Source: JASGDC01 sp047605865 (GTDB lineage Bacteria > Actinomycetota > Actinomycetes > Actinomycetales > Micrococcaceae). Taken from it: 40,310 nt of DNA. This document shows positions 1 to 8,396 of this stretch, piece by piece. The notes under the pieces were generated by a model. That model had not been told where the DNA came from, searched no databases, and worked only from the letters and a program-made list of their open reading frames with translations. The position numbers and the translations under genes are program-made. Numbering within the stretch: position 1 is the stretch's first letter; each line of letters opens with the position of its first letter. The stretch is taken from contig JASGFC010000016.1 of the NCBI GenBank assembly GCA_047605865.1, forward strand, positions 1 through 40,310, given 5' to 3'.

Positions 1-12
1 GTGCCTCAAGGT

Positions 13-342
13 CTATTTATTTTCAGTATCTAGTGCTTTCCTTATGGCATATAGACCAGAGGCAATAAAGTATTCTCTATTTTGTTCTAGTAGTTGGTTC
101 ATGGGATTGTGAAATTCATGTTCGTATACCTGTTCAGGAGTGAATATTCGTTGATTAAAACGAACTTTGTCAGGCATGATGGGCATAACGTACTTGAGAG
201 CTTCAAAAGTTCCATCTTTCATTCTCAGTATGCCTACTTCTGTTTCACCGTCATAAACATCGTATTGTTCCCATTTAGAGAAGTCTGCTCTTTGTGCTGT
301 TAAACCATACGCTGTGAATGATTCTGCAGTTGGTTTATTCAT
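13..342 (-). CDS. Hypothetical protein, 109 aa
   Basis: I do not recognise this protein. It is a soluble-looking 109-residue chain with no signal peptide or membrane segment. It is rich in aromatic and acidic residues, including a WEQYDVYDGETEVG stretch near residue 24 and a C-terminal helical region. The ATG at 342 is preceded on the minus strand by an AAGAAG-like ribosome site. It lies 82 bases downstream of the AAA ATPase gene on the same strand, so the two may be co-transcribed. That would be the only clue to function, because the downstream side is cut off by the window edge. No frameshift is seen. Confidence 0.6.
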   Translation of the reverse strand: MNKPTAESFTAYGLTAQRADFSKWEQYDVYDGETEVGILRMKDGTFEALKYVMPIMPDKVRFNQRIFTPEQVYEHEFHNPMNQLLEQNREYFIASGLYAIRKALDTENK

Positions 343-424
343 TGTCTTCTTGAGTCCTACAGCTTTTAAACATCGGGGAGAATATCATGATTTCCTGAGA
401 TTAAGTATTTCTTAGCTAATAGCT

Positions 425-1684
425 CTAATCCCACAAGAAACTTAAAGGCACTAGCCAGATATTACTTGATACCAGTTGCGCTTCGTTTCCAGTAAAGAAA
501 ACAATACCAAGTTCAAAGCGATCTTCATTTTTTTCTTTAAACCATTGCAGGGTTTTGTGAGCGCCGTAAGCGGTGGAATTGAGCTTGAATTCAAAGCAGA
601 ATAACTTACCTGCTTGGTCTTCTATAATCAGATCAATTTCACGCTTTGTTGTGTCACGATAGTGATAAGGCAAGATGAAAGGCTCAGACAGCATGTGTAA
701 TTGGCGCAGAATCTCGTTAATTGCGAAAGATTCAAACAGTTGGCCTGAATAATTACCATCAAGCTGAAGCTCATATTTTTCTATATTGTATTTCGTAATA
801 CTTGCAGCAAGCCCAGAATCATTGAATACTAGTTTTGGTTTGTTAACAATCCTCTTCAGATTGTTTCCAGACCAGGCATCAAGCAAGGTGACTAAGAACA
901 GATTTTCAAAGACTTCCAAGTATTCAGCTACTGTATGATTGCTCAGATTCATTTTTCTGCCGAATTCTGTTTTGAGGAATTCATGACCAGTGTTTTGTGC
1001 AAAAATACGTAAAGCTTTGACTAGTTGGTTTTTAGGCTTGTAAGATGCAAAGCTTTCTTGATCCTTTGAAAGCAGACTTTGCACATAGTTTACTAGAAAG
1101 GCTTGGCTTTCTTTCTGTTTTGTGCTGAAAACGACCTCTGGATATCCCCCTCTTGTAGCCAATTCTAGGTACTGTGTTTTTGTCAGCTTACTTTTGTAGC
1201 CTTTAATGGCTTTTCTGAATGATTCTATTCCTTGTAGAATACTACTAAGTTTTGTACGATTATCGTGTAGTTCAGATTCACTAAAGGGGTCGAGTCGAAA
1301 GTGAACAATGCGACCTGCCAAAGAATCTGGCGTCTTGGAAGACGTGAGCGTGTACGTACTACCAGTCAGCAAAAACTGACCAGGCCTGTTATCTTCATCA
1401 ACTTTCAGTTTCATCTCTAGCCATAGCTCAGGGGCAAGTTGCACCTCATCAATAATAAGAAGGCCTTCCCCTCCTTGCTCGAGGAAGCTTCTTGGATCTT
1501 CTTGAGCCAGCTTTAAGCTTTGTTTAGAATCTAGGGAGATGTACTCAGCATCAAGTTCTCTAGCAAGCTGCTTAACAAGGGTACTCTTTCCTACCTGCCT
1601 AGCGCCTTGAATGTAAACAATACGTGAATGTTGCAAAGCATCTAGGACACTTTGTTTGATACCACGGGTGATTTCCTGTGTCAT
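425..1684 (-). CDS. AAA+ ATPase with DUF4143 domain
   Basis: This 419-residue protein belongs to the widespread ATPase family that joins an N-terminal AAA_14 domain to a C-terminal DUF4143 domain. Walker A GARQVGKST is at residues 27-35, Walker B LLIIDE at 75-80 and a sensor-like LLTGST near 105-110. The C-terminal third has an REIDLII...FCFEFKLN pattern like the core of PD-(D/E)XK nuclease folds, which is typical of DUF4143. The biochemical role of the family is unclear; members are often strain-variable and have been linked to defence or mobile regions. The ATG at 1684 is retained. A GGAACC/GGTTCC inverted repeat at 1690-1710 lies just before it and could fold over the weak ribosome site. 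Confidence 0.9.
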   Translation of the reverse strand: MTQEITRGIKQSVLDALQHSRIVYIQGARQVGKSTLVKQLARELDAEYISLDSKQSLKLAQEDPRSFLEQGGEGLLIIDEVQLAPELWLEMKLKVDEDNRPGQFLLTGSTYTLTSSKTPDSLAGRIVHFRLDPFSESELHDNRTKLSSILQGIESFRKAIKGYKSKLTKTQYLELATRGGYPEVVFSTKQKESQAFLVNYVQSLLSKDQESFASYKPKNQLVKALRIFAQNTGHEFLKTEFGRKMNLSNHTVAEYLEVFENLFLVTLLDAWSGNNLKRIVNKPKLVFNDSGLAASITKYNIEKYELQLDGNYSGQLFESFAINEILRQLHMLSEPFILPYHYRDTTKREIDLIIEDQAGKLFCFEFKLNSTAYGAHKTLQWFKEKNEDRFELGIVFFTGNEAQLVSSNIWLVPLSFLWD

Positions 1685-1708
1685 TCACCGGAACCTTTCT
1701 CACTATGG

Positions 1709-1777
1709 TTCCATTTTATCACATCTTGCACTTCCAATTTATCATGACTTGCTATTCCATTTTTTCATCTAGACTAG
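1709..1777. repeat. Three tandem ~23-bp imperfect repeats upstream of the ATPase gene
   Basis: On the plus strand TTCCA starts at 1709, 1732 and 1755, exactly 23 bases apart. Units 1 and 2 share a TTCCA-TTTATCA-CTTGC layout (17 of 23 positions identical). Unit 3 keeps the first 13 positions with one change relative to unit 1 and then diverges. The array sits directly upstream of the ATPase ATG, where an operator or promoter would be expected. Confidence 0.6.
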
Positions 1778-1785
1778 TTAGTCTA
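1770..1785. repeat. 7-bp perfect dyad between anmK and the ATPase gene
   Basis: TAGACTA at 1770-1776 and TAGTCTA at 1779-1785 are exact inverted copies separated by GT. The dyad lies 10 bases past the anmK stop and borders the 23-bp repeats. The 2-base gap is too tight for a good RNA hairpin loop and there is no T-tract, so a protein-binding site is likelier than a terminator. Confidence 0.45.
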
Positions 1786-1795
1786 ATACTCGCTT

Positions 1796-3061
1796 CTACC
1801 CTGCTTTCACGATTTTCATGGTCAAAGGTTCATCCGTACTAATAGGCTCAGCGTCCTCAAGCAGGCGATGAAGCCCGTCCTTTCCAGGAGTGATACTTCC
1901 CAGAATGCTCGCATGCTTTGCACCAGTACAGCTTGGAATGGTAGCAGGCAAATCATGTATCGTGCAAAAAGCAAGGACTGCAAAACAATACGCCTCTTTT
2001 GCTTGACTCTCTAGCCCTAAATCTTCTGCAGGGCTAAACGTGACATCGTGACCCATTAACTGCTGAAGGCGTTCCATCAAGTATTTGTTTTGGATGCCGC
2101 CACCGTTCACGATAACCTCAGTAAGGTTATATGGCTTCAGGCCATCTGCTACCGTAACAGCTGTCAGCTCCGTAAGGGTTGCAAGAAAGTCCTCAAGCGA
2201 AATTGTTTCGCCAGTACTATCATCATTGATACCATGGGCTACAAGGTTTTCTTTATCCAAAGCATCATGCATATATTCACTATGGAAGAGCTCTTTACCC
2301 GTTGTCTTTGAGGCTGGAAGTTGATAATACGGTTCAGCTAAAAAGCGTTGAAGCAAAGCATCATTAACCGCACCACTGCGAGCAATCTTCCCATCAGGGT
2401 CATAGTGCTGCTTACCATCTGTTCCTGCTGTTATTGCCACATCCAAGAGAGCATTTGCTGGTCCTGTATCGAAAGCAACACTACTAATTTTGCCATCATC
2501 GTTAGTGAGAAGAACAGTAGCATTTGCTATGCCACCAAGGTTGAGTGCAGCACTTCGATGGCCTTCTTCTGCTCGCGAGCTTAACCACATCTGATCAAAA
2601 GCACTAATGAGGGGTGCTCCTTGTCCACCAGCTGCTACATCACGAGTACGAAAATCTGACACAACTGTACAACCTGTTTCTTCAGCAATCCATGCTGGCT
2701 GTCCAATCTGCAAGGTACCATGAACAACATTCTTGTTGCCAATTTGTTCAAACCAGTGATAGATTGTCTGTCCATGTGAAGCAACCACATCAGCTTTACC
2801 ATCACATAATTCTTCATTCGCTTTCTGCGCAACTTCTGCAAAAGCCTGCCCAATACGAGTATCAAGCTTTGCAAACTCTTCAAAACTACTTGGTGCTGGA
2901 GGCATTTGACGGTGTAACTCATCACGGAGTTCATCCGAATAGCTTCCACTGATCATGCCAAGTGGCTTCATGATGAGGGTGTTGTTTTCAAGAGTTAAAT
3001 CAACAGCACCTGCATCGATTGCATCATAAGAGGTGCCACACATCATGCCTATAATTTTCAT
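1796..3061 (-). CDS. anmK: Anhydro-N-acetylmuramic acid kinase AnmK
   Basis: AnmK phosphorylates and hydrolyses 1,6-anhydro-N-acetylmuramic acid to MurNAc-6-phosphate in cell-wall recycling. The 421-residue length, the N-terminal GMMCGTSYDAIDAG phosphate-binding loop, the central ALNLGGIAN block (about residue 172) and the C-terminal VNGGGIQN block (about 317) are the marks of the family. The usual GTSxDGxD motif here reads GTSYDAID, so one glycine is alanine. The start ATG overlaps the TGA stop of the transporter gene in an ATGA arrangement, so the two are translationally coupled. No MurQ etherase, the next step, is visible in the window. Confidence 0.93.
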   Translation of the reverse strand: MKIIGMMCGTSYDAIDAGAVDLTLENNTLIMKPLGMISGSYSDELRDELHRQMPPAPSSFEEFAKLDTRIGQAFAEVAQKANEELCDGKADVVASHGQTIYHWFEQIGNKNVVHGTLQIGQPAWIAEETGCTVVSDFRTRDVAAGGQGAPLISAFDQMWLSSRAEEGHRSAALNLGGIANATVLLTNDDGKISSVAFDTGPANALLDVAITAGTDGKQHYDPDGKIARSGAVNDALLQRFLAEPYYQLPASKTTGKELFHSEYMHDALDKENLVAHGINDDSTGETISLEDFLATLTELTAVTVADGLKPYNLTEVIVNGGGIQNKYLMERLQQLMGHDVTFSPAEDLGLESQAKEAYCFAVLAFCTIHDLPATIPSCTGAKHASILGSITPGKDGLHRLLEDAEPISTDEPLTMKIVKAG

Positions 3062-4386
3062 TTCACTCCTATAGAATCATCGCTCAATGCTTTTAATCTA
3101 TCTTTGTTTTGTAGTGTATTCAGTGCAAAGAAGCTGATAGCACAGGTAATCATGACATAGTAGGCAGGAATATTTTTATTGCCAGTACTGCTAATCAATG
3201 AAGTAATAATCAACCCTGCTGAACCTGAAAAGACTGCATTTGAGAGTGAATACGCTAAGCCAAGTCCGGTATAGCGTACTGATGTTGGGAACATTTCAGA
3301 AAGCATTGCAGGCCCAGGACCAGCAATTAAACCAACGCATGCTCCAGCCACAAAGACCGCAACACTCTTGGCGAACAGTGATGAATGTTCTGCTTGCAAG
3401 ACTTTCATCAATGGCAACGCCAAGACAACAATGAGGAAAGTACCAGTGAGCATCACTGGCTTGCGCCCGATTTTATCGCTATATGCTCCTGCTGGAAGAA
3501 TAGTTGCCGCGAAGCCAAGATTAGCCACCACTGTAGCAACAAGGGCTTGACGGAAACTTGTGCCCACGGAATTCTGCAAGTAAGAAGGCATGACCACCAA
3601 GAAAGTGTAACCTGCTGCAGACCAGCCCATGAGCCTTGCAACACCAAGCAAGATTGCTTTTGCCACTTCACTTGTTGAAGCTTTACGCACAGGAGCTTCA
3701 ACTTTTGTACTTGTTGTTTTCTCAAAGTCCGGGCTTTCTTCGAGTTTCAATCGTAAATAGAGAGCGATAAGACCAAGTGGAAGCGTCATCAAGAAAGGTA
3801 TACGCCAACCCCAAGAATTCATAGTTGATTCGCTCATCACGTAAGAAAGAATTGCAGCAGTTAAGGCCCCTGCTAGCAAACCTAATGCAACAGTGAAAGA
3901 TTGCCATGCACCGTATAAACCACGCTTACCATGTGGTGCGAATTCTGTCATGAGTGAAACAGCGCCACCGAATTCTCCACCAGCAGAAAGGCCTTGAATC
4001 ATTCTCACGATAGTAAGGAGTATTGGCGCTAAAACACCAACGCTTGCATAAGTAGGGAGAAGTCCAATACAAGAGGTTGATACAACCATGAGTACTAGCA
4101 CGATAAGGAGCGTAGGTTTACGCCCAATCCTGTCTCCAAGGCGACCAAACATCGTAGCACCAATCGGGCGGAAGAAGAAAGCAATAGCAAAAGCTGCCCA
4201 CGTTTTAATTAGTGCTTCAATGGGTGAACTATGACCTGAACTAAAGAAGTTAGCTGCAATAACTGTTGCAAAGTAGCCGTAAATACTGAATTCGTACCAT
4301 TCAATAAAGTTACCTACCGAGCCACCAATTAAAGCATTCCTAGAAAGCTGTTGGGATGGAGCAGTAGTTTGAATCGAGGTGGACAT
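3058..4386 (-). CDS. MHS-family MFS transporter
   Basis: This is a 12-helix major facilitator of the metabolite:H+ symporter type (relatives include ShiA, ProP and KgtP). The signature FIEWYEFSIYGYFA lies near the N-terminus, the loop-2/3 motif GRLGDRIGRKPTL follows helix 3, and YSDKIGRKPVM is the equivalent in the second half. I chose the ATG at 4386 rather than the longer possible start because AGGAG (minus strand, 4393-4397) is spaced 6 bases from it; the next upstream ATG overlaps that site. The protein is 442 residues. Its stop overlaps the anmK start by 4 bases, which suggests that the substrate feeds AnmK, for example anhydro-MurNAc or a related sugar. The substrate itself cannot be read from the sequence. 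Confidence 0.88.
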   Translation of the reverse strand: MSTSIQTTAPSQQLSRNALIGGSVGNFIEWYEFSIYGYFATVIAANFFSSGHSSPIEALIKTWAAFAIAFFFRPIGATMFGRLGDRIGRKPTLLIVLVLMVVSTSCIGLLPTYASVGVLAPILLTIVRMIQGLSAGGEFGGAVSLMTEFAPHGKRGLYGAWQSFTVALGLLAGALTAAILSYVMSESTMNSWGWRIPFLMTLPLGLIALYLRLKLEESPDFEKTTSTKVEAPVRKASTSEVAKAILLGVARLMGWSAAGYTFLVVMPSYLQNSVGTSFRQALVATVVANLGFAATILPAGAYSDKIGRKPVMLTGTFLIVVLALPLMKVLQAEHSSLFAKSVAVFVAGACVGLIAGPGPAMLSEMFPTSVRYTGLGLAYSLSNAVFSGSAGLIITSLISSTGNKNIPAYYVMITCAISFFALNTLQNKDRLKALSDDSIGVK

Positions 4387-4534
4387 ATGCATCTCCTGGT
4401 TCATTTGTTTAATAGTCCTTATTGAATTTTTAGTATTTATAAATCGTACAGTAAATACTCGAAACCTAACCCTAAGTCAGTGCCAAACTCTGAAAATCTC
4501 GCGAAATATTCAGTAAACAGCACTGATTTGCGGG

Positions 4535-5581
4535 TTAAGTGTGCTGCTTCTGTGTCACGTCTCGAATCTCACCCACGAGTTGCTCTAGTACGTCCTCTAA
4601 GAAGAGCACGCCAATAGTCCTACCGCTAGCATCAACTACCCGACCAAGATGCGAACCAGAACGCTGCATAGACTCTAAGGCATCTTCCACATCAACCGTT
4701 GCAGGAATGTTGACTAATAGACGGATTCTCTTCGTATTTATGGGCTCTTCGTACTTATCGCTGGCCTCTTTACCTAACACGTCTTTAAGGTGCAGATAAC
4801 CAACGATTTCATTTTGTGTATTGGTTAAAGGGAAACGCGAAAAACCAGTTTCTGCAACTTTCTTTTCAAACTCTTCTGGAGTCACCGTCATTGGCAATGT
4901 TGCCACATCTGCCAGCGGAACCATTGATTGAGCAGCATTCAAACGAGAGAATTCGATGGCACCGGCAAGTAAGCCACCAGAGTCCACAACGGTACCGTGC
5001 TTAGTTGATTGCTGCACGATAGATTCCATTTCCTCTAACGTGTATGCACTAGTAAGCTCATCTTTTGGTTGCACACCTATTATTTTTAAGGCAAGGTTAC
5101 CAGCCCAGTTTAAGACCACGATCAGAGGCTTAACCAGCTTTGATAATGCAACCAATGGTGGTGCTAGCCACAGAGCTGCCTTATCAGCAAAAGATACTGA
5201 AATGTTCTTTGGCACCATCTCACCTAAGATAACGTGCAACAAAGTTACAACAGCTAGGGCAATCGCAAAGGCAATACCATCAGCAAGGCCAGCTTGAACA
5301 CCTAAGTGAATCAATGGGTCTGCAAGCAAGTGGTGAATTGATGGTTCAGCAACATTAAGAATGAGCAAGGAACACACTGTAATACCCAACTGGGCGCAGG
5401 CTAACATCAGTGAAACATGCTCAATAGCCCATAAAGTTTTTTTAGCACGTTTATTACCATCTTCTGCCAAAGGTTCAATTTGCGAACGTCGTGCTGACAT
5501 AACAGCAAACTCCGCGCCCACAAAAAACGCATTCCCTGCAAGAAGGATTACAAGCCAGAAAATTCCCATCCAGGAACTCAT
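4535..5581 (-). CDS. CNNM/HlyC-CorC-family membrane protein, short form
   Basis: This 348-residue protein has an N-terminal DUF21 (CNNM) transmembrane domain over about residues 1-190, with GNAFFVGAEFAVMSARRSQIE at the first helix and GEMVPKNISVS before the cytoplasmic part. A pair of CBS domains occupies about 210-340. It lacks the C-terminal CorC_HlyC domain that its upstream neighbour has. CNNM/CorC proteins are linked to Mg2+ or Co2+ transport and homeostasis; the haemolysin name is historical. Its ATG overlaps the TGA of the neighbour by 4 bases, so the two are coupled and probably act together, perhaps as a heterodimer. It is the last gene of that pair. Confidence 0.9.
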   Translation of the reverse strand: MSSWMGIFWLVILLAGNAFFVGAEFAVMSARRSQIEPLAEDGNKRAKKTLWAIEHVSLMLACAQLGITVCSLLILNVAEPSIHHLLADPLIHLGVQAGLADGIAFAIALAVVTLLHVILGEMVPKNISVSFADKAALWLAPPLVALSKLVKPLIVVLNWAGNLALKIIGVQPKDELTSAYTLEEMESIVQQSTKHGTVVDSGGLLAGAIEFSRLNAAQSMVPLADVATLPMTVTPEEFEKKVAETGFSRFPLTNTQNEIVGYLHLKDVLGKEASDKYEEPINTKRIRLLVNIPATVDVEDALESMQRSGSHLGRVVDASGRTIGVLFLEDVLEQLVGEIRDVTQKQHT

Positions 5582-6909
5582 GCAGAAACCTCCTCAGTGG
5601 TAACAGCGTATGGGTGAGGTGTGAAACGCACTAAATCTACACGTTTTTTATCCATCGTGATAATCGTGAGCGTGCCACGATCAGTATGGACAGTATCTCC
5701 GACTTGTGGAATTCTACCTAACTGCTCCATGATGTACCCACCAAGGGTTTCAAAGTTAGCTTGCCCATCAGGGTCAAGGTCAAACTTCTCCAAATGCTCA
5801 GTAATTTCATGTGGGCGGCTCATCGCAGGGATAATCCAGTCACCGTTGCGCATTTGGTGAATACTTCTTGCGGTTCTATCGTGTTCATCAGAAACATCAC
5901 CGACAATTTCTTCAACACAATCCTCAAGTGTTGCAACCCCTGCTGTTCCGCCGTACTCATCAAGGACAACAGCCATTTGGAAGTTTGATTCCTTTAATTG
6001 TGTGAGCAGTGAATCCAGTTTCAGTGTTTCAGGCACTTCAAGAACTTCAGTCATGATGGCTGGCACAGGTACTTCGTTGCGCTTTTCGTGAGGAACGGTA
6101 ATAGCATTTTTCACGTGCACTACCCCACGAATCTCATCAGAGTTTTCACCGAGTACTGGGAAGCGTGAGTAGCCTGTTGTGCGAGCCAATTTGATCACAT
6201 CTGCCGCAGTTTGATCAGACTCTACACTAACAGTTTTGACTCGAGGCGTCATGACATCTGCTGCCGTATGGCTTGAAAAACCAAGGGTACGAGCCAGAAA
6301 GTTCGCTGTTGCCTCGTCGAGTGTACCTTCTTTAGCAGAACGCTTCACCATGGAGACCAGTTCCTCTGGGCTCCTGGCACCTGTGACCTCTTCTTTAGCT
6401 TCTAGCCCCATCCAGCCTAGTACTTTATTGGCGGAGTTATTCAAGAGCATGATAAGCGGTTTGAAGATTTTTGTGAATACTGACATTGGTGGTGAAAGTA
6501 GTTTACCCACTTTCATAGGTAATGAAATAGCGAGGTTTTTAGGAATGAGTTCGCCAATAAGCATTGAGAGCAACGTTGCAATTGCCATAGCCAAAATGAC
6601 GCTAACACCTTTGCTAGCTGCTGTACTTAATCCAAGAGCATGGAGCGGAGTTTCAAGAAGCTGCCCTAATGATGGCTCCATCAGATAACCTGTTAAAAGA
6701 GTTGTAAGCGTAATCCCTAGTTGACAACTAGAAAGCTGTGTAGACAGCGACTTAAGATTGCTGAGCAGGCTTGCTGCTCCTTTTTTCCCTTCGTCAGCCT
6801 CTCGCTGGACTGCTGGCTGATCCAAAGCCACCAAGGAAAATTCAACTGCGACGAAGAAACCGGTTCCTAGAATTAACAAGAAACCCAGACTGAGGAGTAA
6901 CCACTCCAA
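5578..6909 (-). CDS. CNNM/HlyC-CorC-family membrane protein, full form
   Basis: This 443-residue member has a DUF21 membrane domain (about residues 1-190, with EFSLVALDQPAVQ and GELIPKNLAIS), a tandem CBS pair (about 205-330, with TPRVKTVSV and DEYGGTAGVATLEDCVEEIVGD-type endings) and a C-terminal CorC_HlyC domain (about 350-430). It is probably involved in divalent cation efflux or homeostasis at the inner membrane. The start is TTG at 6909, with AAGGTG about 8 bases upstream on the minus strand; no nearby ATG fits the start of the first helix. It is the first gene of a two-gene operon. Confidence 0.92.
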   Translation of the reverse strand: MEWLLLSLGFLLILGTGFFVAVEFSLVALDQPAVQREADEGKKGAASLLSNLKSLSTQLSSCQLGITLTTLLTGYLMEPSLGQLLETPLHALGLSTAASKGVSVILAMAIATLLSMLIGELIPKNLAISLPMKVGKLLSPPMSVFTKIFKPLIMLLNNSANKVLGWMGLEAKEEVTGARSPEELVSMVKRSAKEGTLDEATANFLARTLGFSSHTAADVMTPRVKTVSVESDQTAADVIKLARTTGYSRFPVLGENSDEIRGVVHVKNAITVPHEKRNEVPVPAIMTEVLEVPETLKLDSLLTQLKESNFQMAVVLDEYGGTAGVATLEDCVEEIVGDVSDEHDRTARSIHQMRNGDWIIPAMSRPHEITEHLEKFDLDPDGQANFETLGGYIMEQLGRIPQVGDTVHTDRGTLTIITMDKKRVDLVRFTPHPYAVTTEEVSA

Positions 6910-6947
6910 AGGCTAAACACCTTACCTTGTGTATGAATATGTACGAA

Positions 6948-6962
6948 TACGATTGTATCGTA
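6948..6962. promoter_or_regulatory. Inverted repeat upstream of the CNNM operon
   Basis: TACGAT-TGT-ATCGTA is a perfect 6-bp dyad about 40 bases upstream of the TTG start at 6909, where a promoter is expected. It may be an operator, but no regulator is adjacent and short AT-rich dyads arise by chance. Confidence 0.3.
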
Positions 6963-7018
6963 AAGTCTAGTGGCTTTGTAAAGTAGGGCTCCATATTGCT
7001 TTTCTTTCGAGGCTGAAG

Positions 7019-7780
7019 CTACTTAAGTTTTTTAATGTTAATAAGATGATGGAAATAACCAGCACCCAAAGTGAATATAATTGTCCAAACGAATAATCCT
7101 AGGAACTTATCTGTCGGAAAATCATGAGTGACACCCCCTGCATAAAGGCTTAACTCAAGTGCCTGTCTTGCAGGTGTTACTACAGACAATTTGTTTGCAG
7201 TCTCAGAAAACATTATTGTTGGCATTAATAGGCCACCAATAAAAGCTAAAAACATCATGATTAATTGACTTAGTGCAATAGCAGTCTTAGGAACCGTTAA
7301 GCAACCAACTATAAGTCCAAGCCCCATAAAGGGAACAGAACATAAAAGTATCGTAAGTACAGTACAAAAGATACCGATAACGTTAAGACTAAGTGCGGTA
7401 GATAACTTTGATACACAGAAAATGAGACAAACAGTTAAAGAGGCTAACGCTATAGATGAAATAAAATAGCCTAGAATTTTTGGACCTGGCTTCATGGGCA
7501 ATGTTCGTAAATAAGATCCCCATTGAGATTCATACAATTGCGCAGTATTGATTGCTACGTTAAAAATACTATTACTTAGTACCCCAAATAAACTAAGAGC
7601 CACCGTAGCGCGAGCGGCTAATTCAGGATTTTCTCTCATTGATGGATTAGGAAGAACGAACAACATAAAAATGATTACCGGTGAAAGAACCCCCAACACC
7701 AAACTGGAAGGCACTCTTATTGATTCAACAAGTAAGTATTTAGCGTTTATTAAAGCCAATGTTAACTCATTTCGTTTCAC
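7019..7780 (-). CDS. ABC-2 type transporter permease
   Basis: This 253-residue protein has about six hydrophobic helices and the layout of ABC-2 export permeases: a short cytoplasmic N-terminus, a first helix near residues 20-45, a YESQWGSYLRTLPMKPG-type cytoplasmic stretch around 86-102, and a final helix near the C-terminus. The start is GTG at 7780 with GAGG 8 bases upstream. It overlaps the ATPase gene by 14 bases, so the pair is one transporter. The substrate is unknown; ABC-2 exporters of this size commonly move drugs, peptides or lipids. The codon use is more AT-rich than in kgd and the CNNM genes. Confidence 0.85.
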   Translation of the reverse strand: MKRNELTLALINAKYLLVESIRVPSSLVLGVLSPVIIFMLFVLPNPSMRENPELAARATVALSLFGVLSNSIFNVAINTAQLYESQWGSYLRTLPMKPGPKILGYFISSIALASLTVCLIFCVSKLSTALSLNVIGIFCTVLTILLCSVPFMGLGLIVGCLTVPKTAIALSQLIMMFLAFIGGLLMPTIMFSETANKLSVVTPARQALELSLYAGGVTHDFPTDKFLGLFVWTIIFTLGAGYFHHLINIKKLK

Positions 7781-8396
7781 GCAACTCGCCTCGATTCAAT
7801 GCATAGGTTTTATCCGTTAATTGATCTATATCTTCCTTATAATGACTAGTCACTAAAATAGTTACATCTTCATCAAGAAAATTATTTAAGAGATTCCAAG
7901 TATTCTGTCTGGCTGTTTCATCTAAACCAACTGTTGGCTCATCCAATAATAAAATGCGTGGTTTTCCAATAAAGCTCAATAACAGTGCGAATGAACGCTG
8001 TAACCCACCTGAAAGTTCAGCTACCTTTTTAGTCTTAAATTTTGACAGTTGGAATAATTCAAAAAGTTCATCAAGGTTGTATATTTTTTCAAAATGCTTA
8101 CTTATAAAACTAGCTACTTCGCTGAGTTTTAGACTTTCAGGAAAACTATTTTCCTGAAGGAGATATGACACCAAGAACCTGTTATCGAAACAACGAGGGT
8201 CTCTCCCTAATACAGATACTGAACCAGAATCATAAATAGCTTGCCCAGCGATAATTTTCATCAAAGTAGTCTTTCCACTACCATTATTGCCAATAAGGCC
8301 AACCCTTTCCCCTGCATCAATTGTTAAGTTAATTTCATTAAGTACGTTCTCAGATTGAAAACTTTTCATAAGGTTTTTGATTTGAATTGAGTGCAT
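7767..8396 (-). CDS. ABC transporter ATP-binding protein
   Basis: This 209-residue nucleotide-binding subunit powers the ABC-2 permease encoded just downstream. Walker A GNNGSGKTT is at residues 36-44, followed by the signature ELSGGLQRS, Walker B RILLLDEP and an H-loop TSHYKED. The Q-loop region carries YLLQENSF. It is shorter than many relatives but all catalytic motifs are present. It is the first gene of the minus-strand operon and is transcribed divergently from the TrmB/LuxR-like regulator, the obvious candidate controller. A 14-bp perfect palindrome lies 24 bases upstream of its ATG. Confidence 0.92.
   Translation of the reverse strand: MHSIQIKNLMKSFQSENVLNEINLTIDAGERVGLIGNNGSGKTTLMKIIAGQAIYDSGSVSVLGRDPRCFDNRFLVSYLLQENSFPESLKLSEVASFISKHFEKIYNLDELFELFQLSKFKTKKVAELSGGLQRSFALLLSFIGKPRILLLDEPTVGLDETARQNTWNLLNNFLDEDVTILVTSHYKEDIDQLTDKTYALNRGELRETK

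Noticed and set aside
1690..1710. GGAACC/GGTTCC repeat as a SigR promoter half
   Set aside because: GGAAC resembles a SigR -35, but no GTT at N18-19 follows in the right orientation; a hairpin at the ribosome site is likelier.
2614..2952. A 112-codon plus-strand ORF opposite anmK
   Set aside because: It is antisense to a well-conserved gene in its catalytic part and shows no family features.
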